DNA from: CAZSBB01 sp964605235
GTDB lineage: Bacteria > Planctomycetota > Phycisphaerae > Phycisphaerales > Phycisphaeraceae
Assembly (NCBI GenBank): GCA_964605235.1
Contig: CAZSBB010000028.1
Span: forward strand, 29,404 to 93,403
Reading direction: 5' to 3'
Length of the DNA stretch: 64,000 nt
The notes beneath the pieces were generated by a model. The model was not told the DNA's origin. It saw only the letters and a list, made by a program, of their open reading frames with translations, and searched no databases. Shown here in pieces: positions 42,258-50,676 of the stretch (within the stretch, counting starts at the first letter, position 1; every line of letters begins with the position of its first letter). The translations under genes were made by a program, and so were the position numbers.

Positions 42258-42830
42258 TTACTGGGCGGCTTTTTCTTCGGTGGTTTCGGCGGGGGCGGGA
42301 GCGGCGGCCTTGGCGCTCTTGCGGCGCTGGGCGGCGAACTCCATGCGGCGGTTGGCTTTCTCACGGCGGCGGGAGAACTGGCCGGAGACCTGCGGGCCTT
42401 CCTCGTTGCCGACCAGCTGGAGGACGCACAAGTCGCCGCCGTCGCCCAGGCGATGCTTGCCCAAGCGGACGATGCGGGTGTAGCCGCCGGCGCGGTCGGC
42501 GAATTTGGGGCCGATTTCCTCCATGATCTTCTTGACCACGCGGGGGGCGTCGACCAGTTCGCCGTACTTGTTGCGCTGGGCGTTTTCATCCTTGTCGTTG
42601 CGGACCATGTAGCGGTCGCCCAGCGCCTGGATGATGCGGCGGCGGGCGGTGAGATCGCCCTTGCGGGCCAGGGTGATCAGGCGTTCGAGGAACGGCTGAA
42701 TGCTCTTGGCGCGGGGGACGGTGGTGGTGATCTGGCCGTGGGTGAAGAACGAGACCGCCATATTGCGCCACATGGCGCGGCGGTGGGCGGTGTTGCGGCC
42801 CAGCTTGAACAGACGCTTCTGGTGTTGCAT
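42258..42830 (-). CDS. rplQ: 50S ribosomal protein L17
   Basis: 190 aa, clearly longer than the usual 115-130. The start MQHQKRLFKLGRNTAHRRAM and the AKSIQPFLERLITLARKGD segment are the L17 core. The extra length comes from a longer middle (RYMVRNDKDENAQRNKYGEL) and a C-terminal Ala/Pro/Glu/Lys tail (KAAAPAPAETTEEKAAQ). L17 sits at the back of the large subunit near the exit tunnel. It is the last gene of the cluster, 27 nt after rpoA and followed by a strong terminator, the classical end of the alpha operon. Confidence 0.97.
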   Translation of the reverse strand: MQHQKRLFKLGRNTAHRRAMWRNMAVSFFTHGQITTTVPRAKSIQPFLERLITLARKGDLTARRRIIQALGDRYMVRNDKDENAQRNKYGELVDAPRVVKKIMEEIGPKFADRAGGYTRIVRLGKHRLGDGGDLCVLQLVGNEEGPQVSGQFSRRREKANRRMEFAAQRRKSAKAAAPAPAETTEEKAAQ

Positions 42831-42857
42831 GGAAAAGTCTCCAGGCGGGCGGCAGGA

Positions 42858-43871
42858 TTACTGCACGCCGACGCGCTCTTTGAGTTCCTCGGGCAGTTCC
42901 ATGCCCAGATGCAGTTCGAGTTCGGACAGTTTGCGCTTCACTTCCCGCAGCGAGGTCTTGCCGAAGCTGCGGACTTTGAGCAGATCGCCCTCGGCAAACT
43001 GCACCAGGTCCGCAACGGTGGCGACCTTGGCGGATTCCAGGCAGTTGCTGGCGCGGACGGACAGTTCCAGTTCGCTGATGGGCATCTGCAGTTTCTTGAT
43101 CAGTTCCTCATCGACGCGGGCGGCGGCGGTGGCGGCCTCGCTGGCGGTGGCGGAACCGAGCTCGAAGTACTGCACGAACGGGTTGAGGTGCTTGCGGAGA
43201 ATCTTGGCGGCTTCGACCATCGCCATCTCGGGCGTGACGGTGCCGTTGGTCCAGATTTCCAGAGTCAGCTTGTCGAAGTTGGTCTTCTGGCCCACGCGGG
43301 TGTCTTCGACCTTGTAGCGGACGCGGACCACCGGCGAGTAGATGGCGTCGACGGGAATGATGCCGACTTCCTGCTCTTCATCGGGGTTCTGATACTGCTC
43401 GGAGGCGGGGACATAGCCGCGGCCCTTCTTGACCGTGAACTCGATGTCCATGTCCACCTGCTTGGTGAGGGTGCAGATGAGCAGTTCGGGATTGTGGATG
43501 GTGATGGAGGTGTCGGCTTCGATCAGGTCGGCGGTGACTTCACCCGGACCTTCCGCCGAGAGGCGCATGGTCTTGGGTTCATCGCTTTCCATGGAGACGA
43601 CGAGGTTCTTGATGTTGAGGATGACGTCGGTGACGTCCTCGACAACGCCTTCCATGGAGCTGAACTCGTGCTGGGCGCCTTTGATTTTGACGGCGGTGAC
43701 GGCAGCGCCTTCGAGGCTGGAGAGGAGGATGCGGCGGAGGCTGTTGCCCACCGTGGTCCCCAGGCCGCGCTCGAACGGCTCGATGGTGAATTTGCCGTAC
43801 TTGTCGTTATTGAGTTCGGGATCCGGCACAACCCGGCTGGGCAGTTCCAATCCACGCCAACGGATACGCAT
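42858..43871 (-). CDS. rpoA: DNA-directed RNA polymerase subunit alpha
   Basis: 337 aa from the ATG at 43871, where MRIRWRGLELPSRVV begins; the open frame before it is not conserved. The N-terminal assembly domain shows PFERGLGTTVGNSLRRILLSS, which contacts beta and beta-prime, and a dimer core to about residue 240. The C-terminal domain (ISELELSVRASNCLESAKVATVADLV, then the KVRSFGKTSL hairpin) binds UP elements and activators. It lies between rpsK (169 nt before) and rplQ (27 nt after). In many bacteria rpsD sits between rpsK and rpoA, but here it is absent. Confidence 0.99.
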   Translation of the reverse strand: MRIRWRGLELPSRVVPDPELNNDKYGKFTIEPFERGLGTTVGNSLRRILLSSLEGAAVTAVKIKGAQHEFSSMEGVVEDVTDVILNIKNLVVSMESDEPKTMRLSAEGPGEVTADLIEADTSITIHNPELLICTLTKQVDMDIEFTVKKGRGYVPASEQYQNPDEEQEVGIIPVDAIYSPVVRVRYKVEDTRVGQKTNFDKLTLEIWTNGTVTPEMAMVEAAKILRKHLNPFVQYFELGSATASEAATAAARVDEELIKKLQMPISELELSVRASNCLESAKVATVADLVQFAEGDLLKVRSFGKTSLREVKRKLSELELHLGMELPEELKERVGVQ

Positions 43872-44040
43872 GACAGGGCTCCGATACAGCAGATCCTTGG
43901 GAGAAGGATGAACCGCCGTCTTCACGCAACCGCGGCGCTGCTGAGCCGCGCGGTGCTTCTGTGACGGGGGCATGCCCGGATGATTCGAACCGAGCCGACG
44001 TTCCACCGAACGTCTGGCCGGATGTCATCCCCGCTGACGA

Positions 44041-44418
44041 TCAGACGCGGCGCTTCTTGCGCGGGCGGCAGCCGTTGTGGGGGATGGCGGTGTGGTCTTC
44101 GATGGCGGTGACCTTGAGGCCCGACGCCTGGAGGGCGGTGACGGCGGACTCGCGACCCGAGCCGGCGCCGCGGACGCGGACTTCGACCTGGGTGACGCCG
44201 TACTTGCGGGCTTTGCCGGCGCACTGCTCGGCGGCGCGGGTGGCGGCGTAGGGCGTGCTCTTGCGGCTGCCCTTCATGCCGATGGTCCCCGCCGAGTCCC
44301 AGCAGAGGGTCTCGCCGTTCATGTCGGTGATGGTGACAATGGTGTTGTTGAAGGTGGCTTTGATGTGGGCGATGCCCCGAGCCACGTTCTTGCGTACTTT
44401 TTTCTGCTTCTTGCCCAT
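44041..44418 (-). CDS. rpsK: 30S ribosomal protein S11
   Basis: 125 aa, near the usual 129. Visible S11 signatures are GIAHIKATFNNTIVTITDMNGE, GSRKSTPYAA and the C-terminal IPHNGCRPRKKRRV, which lies in the platform of the small subunit near the mRNA exit. GAGG lies upstream of the ATG. The gene is 115 nt after rpsM and 169 nt before rpoA on the same strand, the normal order of the alpha operon apart from the missing rpsD. Confidence 0.98.
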   Translation of the reverse strand: MGKKQKKVRKNVARGIAHIKATFNNTIVTITDMNGETLCWDSAGTIGMKGSRKSTPYAATRAAEQCAGKARKYGVTQVEVRVRGAGSGRESAVTALQASGLKVTAIEDHTAIPHNGCRPRKKRRV

Positions 44419-44533
44419 GGTGCTCCTCGAAGTTGCGAGCGCTGCCGGGATGTCGGCAGCTCACTTCGGAATGGTTCCGATCCATCCCGGCGGGCGCCGC
44501 CGGGGGGATCCACAAGCGGACGACTGGTCCGCT

Positions 44534-44917
44534 TTACTTCATAGCCTTGACGCCCTTCTTGCCGGCGACGGTCTTGCGTTTGCCCTTGCGGGTGCGGGCG
44601 TTGGTGCGGGTGCGCTGGCCGTGCACGGGCAGACCGCGACGGTGGCGGTCGCCGCGGTAGCAGCGGATGTCGCGCAGGCGGGCGATGTTCTGAGCGATCT
44701 GGCGGCGCAGCCCACCTTCGACAACGAAGTTGTTGCCGATGATGTTGGTGATCTGGGCGACCTGTTCTTCGGTCAGGTCATGAGCCCGGATGTGGCCGTC
44801 GATCTGCGCTTCCTTGAGGACCTGCTGGGCATGCTTGGGGCCGATGCCGTAGACATAGCGCAGGGCGATGCGGATGGGCTTGTTGTCGGGAATGTCGACA
44901 CCGGAGATACGGGGCAT
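44534..44917 (-). CDS. rpsM: 30S ribosomal protein S13
   Basis: 127 aa. MPRISGVDIPDNKPIRIALRYVYGIG is the S13 start, with the helix-two-turn-helix region (NFVVEGGLRRQIAQNIARLRDI) and RGLPVHGQRTRTNARTRKG, whose basic tail reaches the P-site tRNA. S13 also forms bridges to the large subunit. The gene lies 70 nt after rpmJ and 115 nt before rpsK. Length and motifs are regular and nothing is odd. Confidence 0.98.
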   Translation of the reverse strand: MPRISGVDIPDNKPIRIALRYVYGIGPKHAQQVLKEAQIDGHIRAHDLTEEQVAQITNIIGNNFVVEGGLRRQIAQNIARLRDIRCYRGDRHRRGLPVHGQRTRTNARTRKGKRKTVAGKKGVKAMK

Positions 44918-44987
44918 GTTGCTTTCCTCGGCAGGTCGGCGCGGAGCGCGCGCCGGAGTGACTCAACCACGACGCCGGCAGCGGGCT

Positions 44988-45101
44988 TCAGCCCTGGCGC
45001 TGCTTGTGCTTGGGATTGGTGCAGATGACGCGCACCACGCCCTTGCGGCGGATGATTTTGCAGTTTTCACAGATGCGTTTGACGCTGGAACGAACTTTCA
45101 T
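44988..45101 (-). CDS. rpmJ: 50S ribosomal protein L36 (zinc-binding form)
   Basis: 37 aa. The ATG at 45101 opens MKVRSSVKRICENCKIIRRK, and the zinc ligands C11, C14, C27 and H32 are all present, so this is the zinc-ribbon form rather than the Cys-free form made in zinc shortage. A GAGGTG sits close upstream. L36 fastens rRNA helices near the base of the L7/L12 stalk. It is placed between infA (75 nt before) and rpsM (70 nt after), the normal position. Confidence 0.97.
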   Translation of the reverse strand: MKVRSSVKRICENCKIIRRKGVVRVICTNPKHKQRQG

Positions 45102-45176
45102 GATCCACCTCAATGGGGCGGGCGTCCGCGGACGCCGGCTCATTGCCTTTGTTGCTCTCGACCACTACGCCGGCGG

Positions 45177-45392
45177 TCAGTGCCGGTAGATGATCCGTCC
45201 ACGAGTCAGGTCATACGGGCTGATGTCGACGGTGACGCGGTCGCCGGGGAGGATGCGGATGTAGTGCATGCGCATCTTGCCGGAGATCTGCGCCAGGATC
45301 TGGTGCCCGTTGTCGAGTTTCACGCGAAACATCGCATTGGGCAGCGCGTCGACCACCTCGCCGTCCACCTGAATTTTGTCTTCCTTAGCCAC
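45177..45392 (-). CDS. infA: Translation initiation factor IF-1
   Basis: 71 aa if translation starts at the GTG at 45392, giving MAKEDKIQVDGEVVDALP, the standard IF-1 opening and length. The frame is open for 43 more codons upstream, but these overlap the map stop and are not conserved. The OB-fold core FRVKLDNGHQILAQISGKMR and the end GDRVTVDISPYDLTRGRIIYR are clear. IF-1 binds the 30S A site during initiation. No good Shine-Dalgarno sequence is seen before the GTG. It lies between map and rpmJ. Confidence 0.95.
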   Translation of the reverse strand: MAKEDKIQVDGEVVDALPNAMFRVKLDNGHQILAQISGKMRMHYIRILPGDRVTVDISPYDLTRGRIIYRH

Positions 45393-45462
45393 TTTTACTG
45401 CGTCTACCGTTTCCGCTGGTTTGCCGGGGTTAACCGGTTCGTGCTGTTTTCCGTTGCAGGGG

Positions 45463-46242
45463 TTACTGACCGTCGGTGAGCGCTTCGGCGCCGTCCGCGG
45501 TGACGGCGACGGTGTGCTCAAAGTGGGCTGACCATTGGCCGTCGCGCGTGACGACGGTCCAGCCGTCGCCCAGGGTGGTCACCTTGTCGGTGCCCAGGTT
45601 GCACATCGGTTCAATCGCCAGCACCATGCCTTCCCGCAACAGGATGTCATTCTGCAACAACTCGCGGCTGACGAAGTTGGGGACTTTGGGGTCTTCGTGC
45701 ATCTTCTGTCCGATGCCGTGGCCCACATAGTCTTTCACCACACCCAGCCGATTTTCCTCCGCATAATTCTGCATCAGCCGGGCGACCTGGCTCCACAGCC
45801 GGCCGGGGCGGATGTTTTCAATCGCGATCATCAGGCAGCGCTGCGTGACTTCACACAGCCGCCGGGCGTCGTCCGACACTTTGCCGACCATGATGGTCTG
45901 CGCCGCATCGCCGCACCAGCCTTCGAACTCCACTCCGCAATCCACGCCGACGATGTCGCCGTCCTGGATCACGCGGTCGCCGGCGATTCCGTGCACCACC
46001 TCTTCGTTGACGCTGATGCACAGGTGCGCCGGGAAACCTTCACCGGGGCGGTACGTGGGGTAGTTCAGGAACAAGCCCCTGGCGCCCGCCGCCGTAAACA
46101 CTTCATACGCGGCCTGGTCAATTTCCCGGGTGGTTATCCCGGGCCGGCAAATCCGGCGGACGTGCTCATGCACCTTGGCGACGATTCGACCCGCCGCCCG
46201 CATCCGCTGGATTTCCGCCTTTGACTTGAGCCGAATGCCCAT
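45463..46242 (-). CDS. map: Type I methionine aminopeptidase
   Basis: 259 aa from the ATG at 46242, giving MGIRLKSKAEIQRMRAAGRIV. The two-metal site is visible: Asp residues in VGVDCGVEFEGWCGDAAQT, His in YVGHGIGQKMHEDP, Glu in LAIEPM and the final Glu in FEHTVAVT. It removes the initiator Met from new proteins. There is no N-terminal zinc-finger extension, so it is the short bacterial type. Map after secY is common; here adk, often between them, is absent, leaving a 127-nt gap. Confidence 0.98.
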   Translation of the reverse strand: MGIRLKSKAEIQRMRAAGRIVAKVHEHVRRICRPGITTREIDQAAYEVFTAAGARGLFLNYPTYRPGEGFPAHLCISVNEEVVHGIAGDRVIQDGDIVGVDCGVEFEGWCGDAAQTIMVGKVSDDARRLCEVTQRCLMIAIENIRPGRLWSQVARLMQNYAEENRLGVVKDYVGHGIGQKMHEDPKVPNFVSRELLQNDILLREGMVLAIEPMCNLGTDKVTTLGDGWTVVTRDGQWSAHFEHTVAVTADGAEALTDGQ

Positions 46243-46369
46243 CCGTTGCTGTCCGTCCTGTCTCCGGTTTTGCCCCTTGGCCGGACACACCGGTCAGCGA
46301 CGCAGAATCGGGAATCATACCATGCCGCCGGGGTCTTGCCAACTGGCCGGCGGGTTGTCGTTCACCTGT

Positions 46370-47746
46370 CTAGCGGTTGAGGCGTTTGCCGCGCCCGCTG
46401 CCGCCATCACCCAGGAAGCCCTGGTAGTTGCGCATCATCAGGCCCGCTTCGATCCGCTGCAGGAAGTCGAGCATCACGCTGACGGTAATCAGCAGGCCGG
46501 TGCCGCCCAGGAAGTTGGAGACCATCGGCGGGATGCCGAAGATGCCCGACACCAGGCTGGGGATCACCGCGATCACCGACAGGAAGCCGGCGCCGACGTA
46601 GGTGATCCGCTCCATGACGGTTTCGAGGTATTCCGCCGTGCGCGGGCCCGGACGCAGACCGGGGATGAAGCTGCCGGCGTCGCGGAGCTGGGTCGCCATC
46701 TCCTTGGGCTGAAACTGCACGGTGGTCCAGAAGTAGGCGAAGAAGTAGATCAGCCCGACGTACAACGCCAGATGCGGCCAGCTCGCCATGTCGTGGAAGT
46801 TGCGGCTCAGGAAGCTGATCACCTGGCTGTTGGGGAACACGCCGCCCAGGTAGCTGAACGCCATGGTCGGGAAGATCATGAGCGAGCTGGCGAAAATGAT
46901 CGGCATGACGCCGCCGTGGTTCACGCGCAGCGGCAGGTAGCTGCGCTGCCCGCCGTAGACCCGTCGGCCGCGCGTGTGCTTGGCTTGCTGGATGGGGATG
47001 CGGCGCTGGCCCTGGGTGATGACGATCGAGCCGGCGACGACGATGACGAACGCCGCGGTCAGGAACAGCACCGTGCTGGGACCATAGGGCTTGTTGGCGG
47101 AATCGCCGGCGAAGGAGAAGCCGCGGGCGATCTGCATGACCGCCCCGGGCATCTGGGCGATGATGCCGGCGGTGATGATCAGCGAAGCGCCGTTGCCGAT
47201 GCCGTATTTGTCGATCTGCTCGCCCAGCCACATCAGGAAGATGGCGCCGGCGGTCATGCCCGTCAGGCCACAGAACCAGAACAGGGTGCTGTCGGCATAC
47301 TCGGGGTAAACCAGCTGCTGGGTGCGCAGGTACCCGAGCCAGAAGATCGCCTGCACAATGCTCAGGGGCACGGTGACGTAGCGGGTGTATTCCTGAATCT
47401 TCTGCCGACCCTGGGGGCCTTCCTTCTGGAGCTTCTGCAGCGCCGGGAAGACGGTCACCAGCAGTTGGAAGATGATGGACGAGGAGATGTAGGGCATGAT
47501 GCCCAGGCTGAAGATGGTCGAGTGGGCGAGGTTGCCGCCGGTGAAAATGCCCACGAAGCTCATGAGGGTGCCGGCGGCGCCGCCGGATTCGGCGGACTTG
47601 TCGGCGAAATCGCTCAGGCGGGTCTGGTCGACGCCGACCAGGGGGATGACATAACCGAGCCGATAGATGCACAGCATCCCGAAGGTGAAGAGCAGCCGGG
47701 TGCGCAAGTCGGCGACGCGCCAGATGTTCAAGAACGCTTGCAGCAT
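46370..47746 (-). CDS. secY: Protein translocase subunit SecY
   Basis: 458 aa with ten hydrophobic segments, the usual SecY topology. MLQAFLNIWRVADLRTRLLF is the cytoplasmic start, GVDQTRL lies near the plug, and the fifth cytoplasmic loop holds GQRRIPIQQAKHTRGRRVYG, the ribosome and SecA contact. NHGGVMPIIFASSLM and the C-terminal LLITVSVMLDFLQRIEAGLM are standard. It forms the inner membrane protein channel with SecE and SecG. It follows rplO by 86 nt at the end of the spc operon part. Confidence 0.98.
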   Translation of the reverse strand: MLQAFLNIWRVADLRTRLLFTFGMLCIYRLGYVIPLVGVDQTRLSDFADKSAESGGAAGTLMSFVGIFTGGNLAHSTIFSLGIMPYISSSIIFQLLVTVFPALQKLQKEGPQGRQKIQEYTRYVTVPLSIVQAIFWLGYLRTQQLVYPEYADSTLFWFCGLTGMTAGAIFLMWLGEQIDKYGIGNGASLIITAGIIAQMPGAVMQIARGFSFAGDSANKPYGPSTVLFLTAAFVIVVAGSIVITQGQRRIPIQQAKHTRGRRVYGGQRSYLPLRVNHGGVMPIIFASSLMIFPTMAFSYLGGVFPNSQVISFLSRNFHDMASWPHLALYVGLIYFFAYFWTTVQFQPKEMATQLRDAGSFIPGLRPGPRTAEYLETVMERITYVGAGFLSVIAVIPSLVSGIFGIPPMVSNFLGGTGLLITVSVMLDFLQRIEAGLMMRNYQGFLGDGGSGRGKRLNR

Positions 47747-47832
47747 TGAATCAAGCCAATCCCAGCGCGGGCCCCATTGATCTCACACTCAGAACCAATC
47801 CGGCGGATCTTACTCGCAGGTGCGATGACGAC

Positions 47833-48285
47833 TCAGGCAACCGTGGCGGTGCCGCCGGCCTGGGTGATCTTGTCGGCGGCGGCTTTGCTGAATGCCGCGG
47901 CGGTGATGTTGAGCTTCTTGGTCAGCTCGCCATGGCCAAGGATTTTCAGCGGCAGGTCGGCGTTGCGAAGCAGGCCCGCCTTGACCAGCATCTCGGCATT
48001 GACTTCCGCGCCGTCTTCAAACCGGGCGGCAATCGCCTTGAGGTTGACGGTGGCGAAGTCCTTGCGGAACGGCGCGTTGGTGAAGCCGCGCTTGGGGATG
48101 CGGCGGAAGAACGCCATCTGGCCGCCTTCCGCCGAGGCGCGGACCGAGCCGCCGAAGCCGCTGCGGGAGCCCGCGCCCTTTTCGCCGCGACCGGAGGTCT
48201 TGCCCAGGCCGGAGCCTGGACCGCGACCCAGTCGCTTCTTGGACTTGAACTTGCCGGCCTTGGGGGTGACTTCGTGAATCATCAT
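47833..48285 (-). CDS. rplO: 50S ribosomal protein L15
   Basis: 150 aa from the first ATG at 48285 (AGGAG 10 nt upstream; a second ATG follows at once). The Gly-rich start HEVTPKAGKFKSKKRLGRGPGSG and GRGEKGAGSRSGFGGS fit L15, whose long N-terminus threads into 23S rRNA. The C-terminal globular part ends NITAAAFSKAAADKITQAGG. L30 normally precedes L15, but only 55 nt separate rpsE and rplO here, so rpmD is missing. Confidence 0.97.
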   Translation of the reverse strand: MMIHEVTPKAGKFKSKKRLGRGPGSGLGKTSGRGEKGAGSRSGFGGSVRASAEGGQMAFFRRIPKRGFTNAPFRKDFATVNLKAIAARFEDGAEVNAEMLVKAGLLRNADLPLKILGHGELTKKLNITAAAFSKAAADKITQAGGTATVA

Positions 48286-48340
48286 GGCTGATCATCTCCT
48301 GAATCGCGTGCCGAGCTCATCGCGTCGGGGCGAATCGGGT

Positions 48341-49075
48341 TTAGCTGCTCTGTTCCGTACCGCCCGCGTTGGCATCGGTCGCGGTCGCCGTCGCGGCGTC
48401 GCCTCCCGTGCTGGCGGGTTCGTTGCTGCCTTCATCACGCCGCCCACCGCGTCCACCGCGACCGCCCCGACCGCCGCGACCGGCGGACTTCTGCCCCACG
48501 GTGTTGACCGGGGCTTTGGCTTTGGGTCCGCCGCTGCCCTTGGGCAGGAAGCGCGAGCCGGCTTCGATGATTTCTTCGACGTGGGTCTTTTCCAGTTCGA
48601 AGCCGCGCAGGGCTTCGATTTCGCTCTTGGACTGCAGCTGCCGCAGACCATCCAGCGCCGCCTTGACCAGGTTCTTCTGGTTGGTCGAGCCGTAGGCCTT
48701 GGTCAGGCAGTCGCGGACGCCCGCCATTTCGAGGATGGCGCGAACGGTGGCGCCCGCCTTGACGCCCGAACCCGGCGCGGCGGGAATGAGCTTGACCTGG
48801 GCGCTCTTGAAGCGACCGATGACCGGGTGGGGCACCGTGCCGTCTTTCAGCGTCAGGTGCACCAGGTTCTTGCGGGCGTTCTTCTGAGCTTTCTCGATCG
48901 CCAGCGGAGCGCCGGCGGCTTTGCCGTAGCCAATGCCCACGTTGCCGTGACGGTCACCGACCACCACCAGCGCCGAAAGGCTGAAGCGCCGACCACCCTT
49001 GACCACCTTGGCGTTGCGCCAGAGGTAGACGGTGGTGGATTCGAGCGACGATGAATCTTCCAGGAACTCTGCCAT
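48341..49075 (-). CDS. rpsE: 30S ribosomal protein S5 with long RGG-rich tail
   Basis: 244 aa; ordinary S5 is 160-175. The double-stranded RNA-binding start (TTVYLWRNAKVVKGGRRFSL, VVVGDRHGNVGIGYGKA) and the second domain (HPVIGRFKSAQVKLIPAAPG, GVRDCLTKAYGSTN) are normal. The extra C-terminal 60-70 residues hold a repeated Arg-Gly-Gly stretch (GRGGRGGRGGRGGRR) and an acidic Asn/Thr/Ala end. RGG repeats bind RNA in other proteins; a function here is inference. It lies between rplR and rplO. Confidence 0.97.
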   Translation of the reverse strand: MAEFLEDSSSLESTTVYLWRNAKVVKGGRRFSLSALVVVGDRHGNVGIGYGKAAGAPLAIEKAQKNARKNLVHLTLKDGTVPHPVIGRFKSAQVKLIPAAPGSGVKAGATVRAILEMAGVRDCLTKAYGSTNQKNLVKAALDGLRQLQSKSEIEALRGFELEKTHVEEIIEAGSRFLPKGSGGPKAKAPVNTVGQKSAGRGGRGGRGGRGGRRDEGSNEPASTGGDAATATATDANAGGTEQSS

Positions 49076-49105
49076 GGTCCTGCTGCTTCCGTAAAGGCGT
49101 GATAC

Positions 49106-49459
49106 TTAGAATTCCAGACCGGCTTTGCGCGCCGCGTCGGCGACCGCCTTGATCCGGCCGTGATAGCGATAGCCGTTGCGGTCGAAGGCGACCTGCTTGA
49201 TGCCCGCCGCCAGGGCCTGCTCGGCGAGAATCCGGCCAACCTCGCCCGCGGCTTTGATGTTGCCGCCGCTGGCGCTCTTGCTCGCCGCGGTGCTCGCCGA
49301 GACGAGCGTCTTGCCCGCCTGGTCGTCGATCACCTGGGCGTACATGTGTTTGAGACTGCGGTAGACGGTCAGCCGGGGACGCTGAGCATCGCCGACCACA
49401 CTCTTGCGCACCCGCACCTTGCGTCGCGCCCGCCGTACTTGTTTGAGTTTCTGCTGCAT
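49106..49459 (-). CDS. rplR: 50S ribosomal protein L18
   Basis: 117 aa from the ATG at 49459 (MQQKLKQVRRARRKVRVRKS); a GTG twelve codons upstream is in frame but not conserved. RPRLTVYRSLKHMYAQVIDDQ and the C-terminal DRNGYRYHGRIKAVADAARKAGL are the L18 marks. L18 binds 5S rRNA with L5. GGAG lies upstream. It starts 114 nt after rplF, the gap filled by a short degenerate tandem repeat, and ends 30 nt before rpsE. Confidence 0.98.
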   Translation of the reverse strand: MQQKLKQVRRARRKVRVRKSVVGDAQRPRLTVYRSLKHMYAQVIDDQAGKTLVSASTAASKSASGGNIKAAGEVGRILAEQALAAGIKQVAFDRNGYRYHGRIKAVADAARKAGLEF

Positions 49460-49516
49460 GACTGATATCTCCACCGCGTCAAAGCCAAAGCCCACAAAGC
49501 CCGTAAACCCGTGAGG

Positions 49517-49573
49517 AAAAACTTCCGCTGGGAATATTTCCGGGGGAAATTTCCGGGGGAAACTTCCGGGGGG
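49517..49573. repeat. Short degenerate tandem repeat between rplF and rplR
   Basis: Four units of the pattern A(2-3)-T/C-TTCCG-G(4-6) follow each other: AAAACTTCCGCTGGG, AATATTTCCGGGGG, AAATTTCCGGGGG, AAACTTCCGGGGGG. On the minus strand (the mRNA) each is a CCCCCGGAA run with weak self-pairing. It lies between the rplF stop and the rplR start. It is not a CRISPR array; the units touch each other with no spacers. Confidence 0.6.
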
Positions 49574-50116
49574 TTAGCCGCCGAAGGCTTTGCCTTCCTT
49601 GCGGATAATCTGTTCATCCACGTACTTGATGCCCTTGCCGTTGTACGGTTCCGGGGGCCGCTTGGAGCGGATTTCCGCGGCGACCTGGCCGACTTTCTGC
49701 CGATCGGCTCCGCTGACCTTGATGCGGTTCTGGGTGACTTCCACCTTGACGCCGTCGGGAATGTTGACGGTCTTGGTGTCCGCATAGCCGATGCTCAGCG
49801 CCACCTGCTTGCCTTGCACGCGGGCGGTCCAACCCACGCCATTGACTTCCAGCTCACGCATGAAGCCTTTGGTGACGCCTTCGACCATGTTGTTGATCTG
49901 GGCGCGGGTCAGGCCGTGCAGCGCGCGGCTTTCACGGGCGTCATTGAGTCGCTCGACCACAATCGACTTGGCGGCTTCGTCCACCTTCACCTGCACCTCG
50001 GGGCGATAGGTGAAGCTGAGCTTGTTGCTGCCGGCCTCGACGGTCACGGTGCGTCCGCTGACGGAGGCTTTAACCTTGTCCGGCAGAGCGATGGGTTTCT
50101 TTCCGATACGCGACAT
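49574..50116 (-). CDS. rplF: 50S ribosomal protein L6
   Basis: 180 aa, regular length. MSRIGKKPIALPDKVKASVSG opens the first of two similar domains, and the second ends with RSKRPPEPYNGKGIKYVDEQIIRKEGKAFG, the strongly conserved L6 C-terminus that contacts the sarcin-ricin region and the L7/L12 base. Located 54 nt after rpsH and 114 nt before rplR, the expected spc order. Confidence 0.98.
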   Translation of the reverse strand: MSRIGKKPIALPDKVKASVSGRTVTVEAGSNKLSFTYRPEVQVKVDEAAKSIVVERLNDARESRALHGLTRAQINNMVEGVTKGFMRELEVNGVGWTARVQGKQVALSIGYADTKTVNIPDGVKVEVTQNRIKVSGADRQKVGQVAAEIRSKRPPEPYNGKGIKYVDEQIIRKEGKAFGG

Positions 50117-50170
50117 AGCAGAAGTCCTTGGTCAGTCATGCCCAACGGGCATGGCGTCAGTCAAACCGGC

Positions 50171-50569
50171 TTACTCCACGGAGCACAGCAGTTCGCCGCC
50201 GACGTTTTCCTTGCGGGCCTGGCGATCACTGAGCACGCCCTTGGGAGTGCTGACGATGCAGATGCCCAGACCACCGAGCGGGCGGGGCAGATCATTGACC
50301 TTGCGGTACACCCGGCAACCCGGGCGGCTCTGCCGCTGGATATGGTGGATGAGGATTTCGCCGCGCGGGCCGTATTTCAGGTCCAGCCGCAGCACCCCCT
50401 GCCGGCCGTCGTCGATGACGGCGAAGTCAGTGATGTAACCCTCTTCCTTGAGCACGCGGGCGATGCCAGTGCAGACTTTGCTGCTGCGGCAGTCGACGCG
50501 GGCGGCGGTGTTGGACACCGCGTTGCGGATGCGGGTAAGCATATCGGCGATCGGGTCGCTCAAAGACAT
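50171..50569 (-). CDS. rpsH: 30S ribosomal protein S8
   Basis: 132 aa. SLSDPIADMLTRIRNA and the C-terminal GGLGICIVSTPKGVLSDRQARKENVGGELLCSV are diagnostic. The two-domain protein binds helix 21 of 16S rRNA and in Escherichia coli also represses spc translation; whether that control exists here is not visible. It lies 107 nt after rpsN, a longer gap than most in this cluster, and 54 nt before rplF. Confidence 0.98.
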   Translation of the reverse strand: MSLSDPIADMLTRIRNAVSNTAARVDCRSSKVCTGIARVLKEEGYITDFAVIDDGRQGVLRLDLKYGPRGEILIHHIQRQSRPGCRVYRKVNDLPRPLGGLGICIVSTPKGVLSDRQARKENVGGELLCSVE

Positions 50570-50676
50570 TCGTCACTCTCCGAGGTTGGCGCGAGTCGGG
50601 ACACCGCCCGTTCGCAAACCTTGATCTCTCTGGCGGTCAGCCCGGGGGGCCAAGCCGCGGTGAATCGGCAAACGGG

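Noticed and set aside
42219..43964. Long plus-strand open frame across rplQ and rpoA
   Set aside because: rpoA and rplQ are certain on the minus strand and the antisense product has no recognisable family.
46130..47749. Long plus-strand open frame opposite secY
   Set aside because: It is an antisense shadow of the SecY gene, rich in Asp and His with no membrane or domain features.
49517..49573. Tandem units considered as a CRISPR array
   Set aside because: Units are 13-15 bases and touch each other; there are no spacers.
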